Origin: Spirochaetaceae bacterium
Lineage (GTDB): Bacteria; Spirochaetota; Spirochaetia; Treponematales; Breznakiellaceae
NCBI GenBank assembly: GCA_031256815.1
Contig: JAIRPU010000060.1
Span: 1-14,906, forward strand
DNA length: 14,906 bases
Reading direction: 5' to 3'
Shown: one piece after another, positions 14,864 to 14,906 of the stretch
Layout: every line of letters begins with the position of its first letter
How positions within the stretch are numbered: position 1 is the first letter of the stretch
Program-made: the position numbers and the translations under genes
The notes under the pieces: model-generated
Database searches by the model: none
What the model saw: the letters and a program-made list of their open reading frames with translations, nothing else
What the model was told of the DNA's origin: nothing

Positions 14864-14881
14864 AATAACCTTAAGGCTATT
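14864..14881. promoter_or_regulatory. imperfect palindrome next to a -35-like box
   Basis: AATAACCTTAAGGCTATT is an 18-bp palindrome with 8 of 9 pairs matching. Its last base overlaps a perfect TTGACA (14881-14886) on the plus strand. The matching -10 would fall at the window edge, so the promoter cannot be confirmed. It could be an operator for a gene to the right. Confidence 0.3.
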
Positions 14882-14906
14882 TGACAGCGAAAGCGGGGGC
14901 GCAGCC

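Noticed and set aside
14606..14884. Open reading frame of 92 codons on the plus strand, with an overlapping one in another frame
   Set aside because: It crosses the GC-rich island and a terminator hairpin, and its product is low-complexity Arg/Ala/Pro/Lys with no family resemblance and no ribosome binding site. It is an artefact of high GC.

Overview
The window looks like chromosomal DNA from a spirochaete, most likely a Treponema relative. This is inference from gene types and style: lipoprotein and outer-membrane genes, a TPR protein, moderately AT-rich coding sequence, frequent GTG/TTG starts and tRNA genes without encoded CCA. No gene in the window fixes the species.

Layout: (1) 1-165 holds a strong terminator, probably ending an upstream gene, followed by a GC-rich island. 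(2) 166-386 has a promoter, tRNA-Asp(GTC), a perfect intrinsic terminator and then tRNA-Pro(CGG), with the terminator's T-run ending at the first base of tRNA-Pro. (3) 518-3630 is a plus-strand pair: a large lipoprotein overlapping a probable outer-membrane beta-barrel. (4) 3669-6097 is a minus-strand pair: a secreted TPR protein overlapping a short type I signal peptidase, driven by a near-consensus promoter at 6125-6153. (5) 6175-6581 is a decayed ISAs1-type insertion sequence, reduced to about 0.4 kb but keeping exact 17-bp terminal inverted repeats. (6) 6601-12890 is a probable plus-strand operon: two small exported paralogues, a very large membrane protein made of two DUF445 units, and gatB. 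(7) 12894-14600 is on the minus strand: a ferredoxin-tailed aldo/keto reductase followed by an FtsB/DivIC-like protein with an extra C-terminal membrane helix. (8) 14616-14906 is a second GC-rich island with a bidirectional terminator, inverted relative to the left island.

Most of the genes concern the cell envelope: lipoprotein, outer-membrane protein, exported TPR protein, signal peptidase, exported small proteins, DUF445 membrane protein and divisome-like protein. GatB (tRNA-dependent amidation) and the two tRNAs belong to translation. I see no CRISPR array, phage module, toxin-antitoxin pair or classical defence system. The best candidates for something undescribed are the double-DUF445 protein with its upstream pair of paralogous exported proteins, the terminator-separated tRNA pair, and the paired GC-rich islands.
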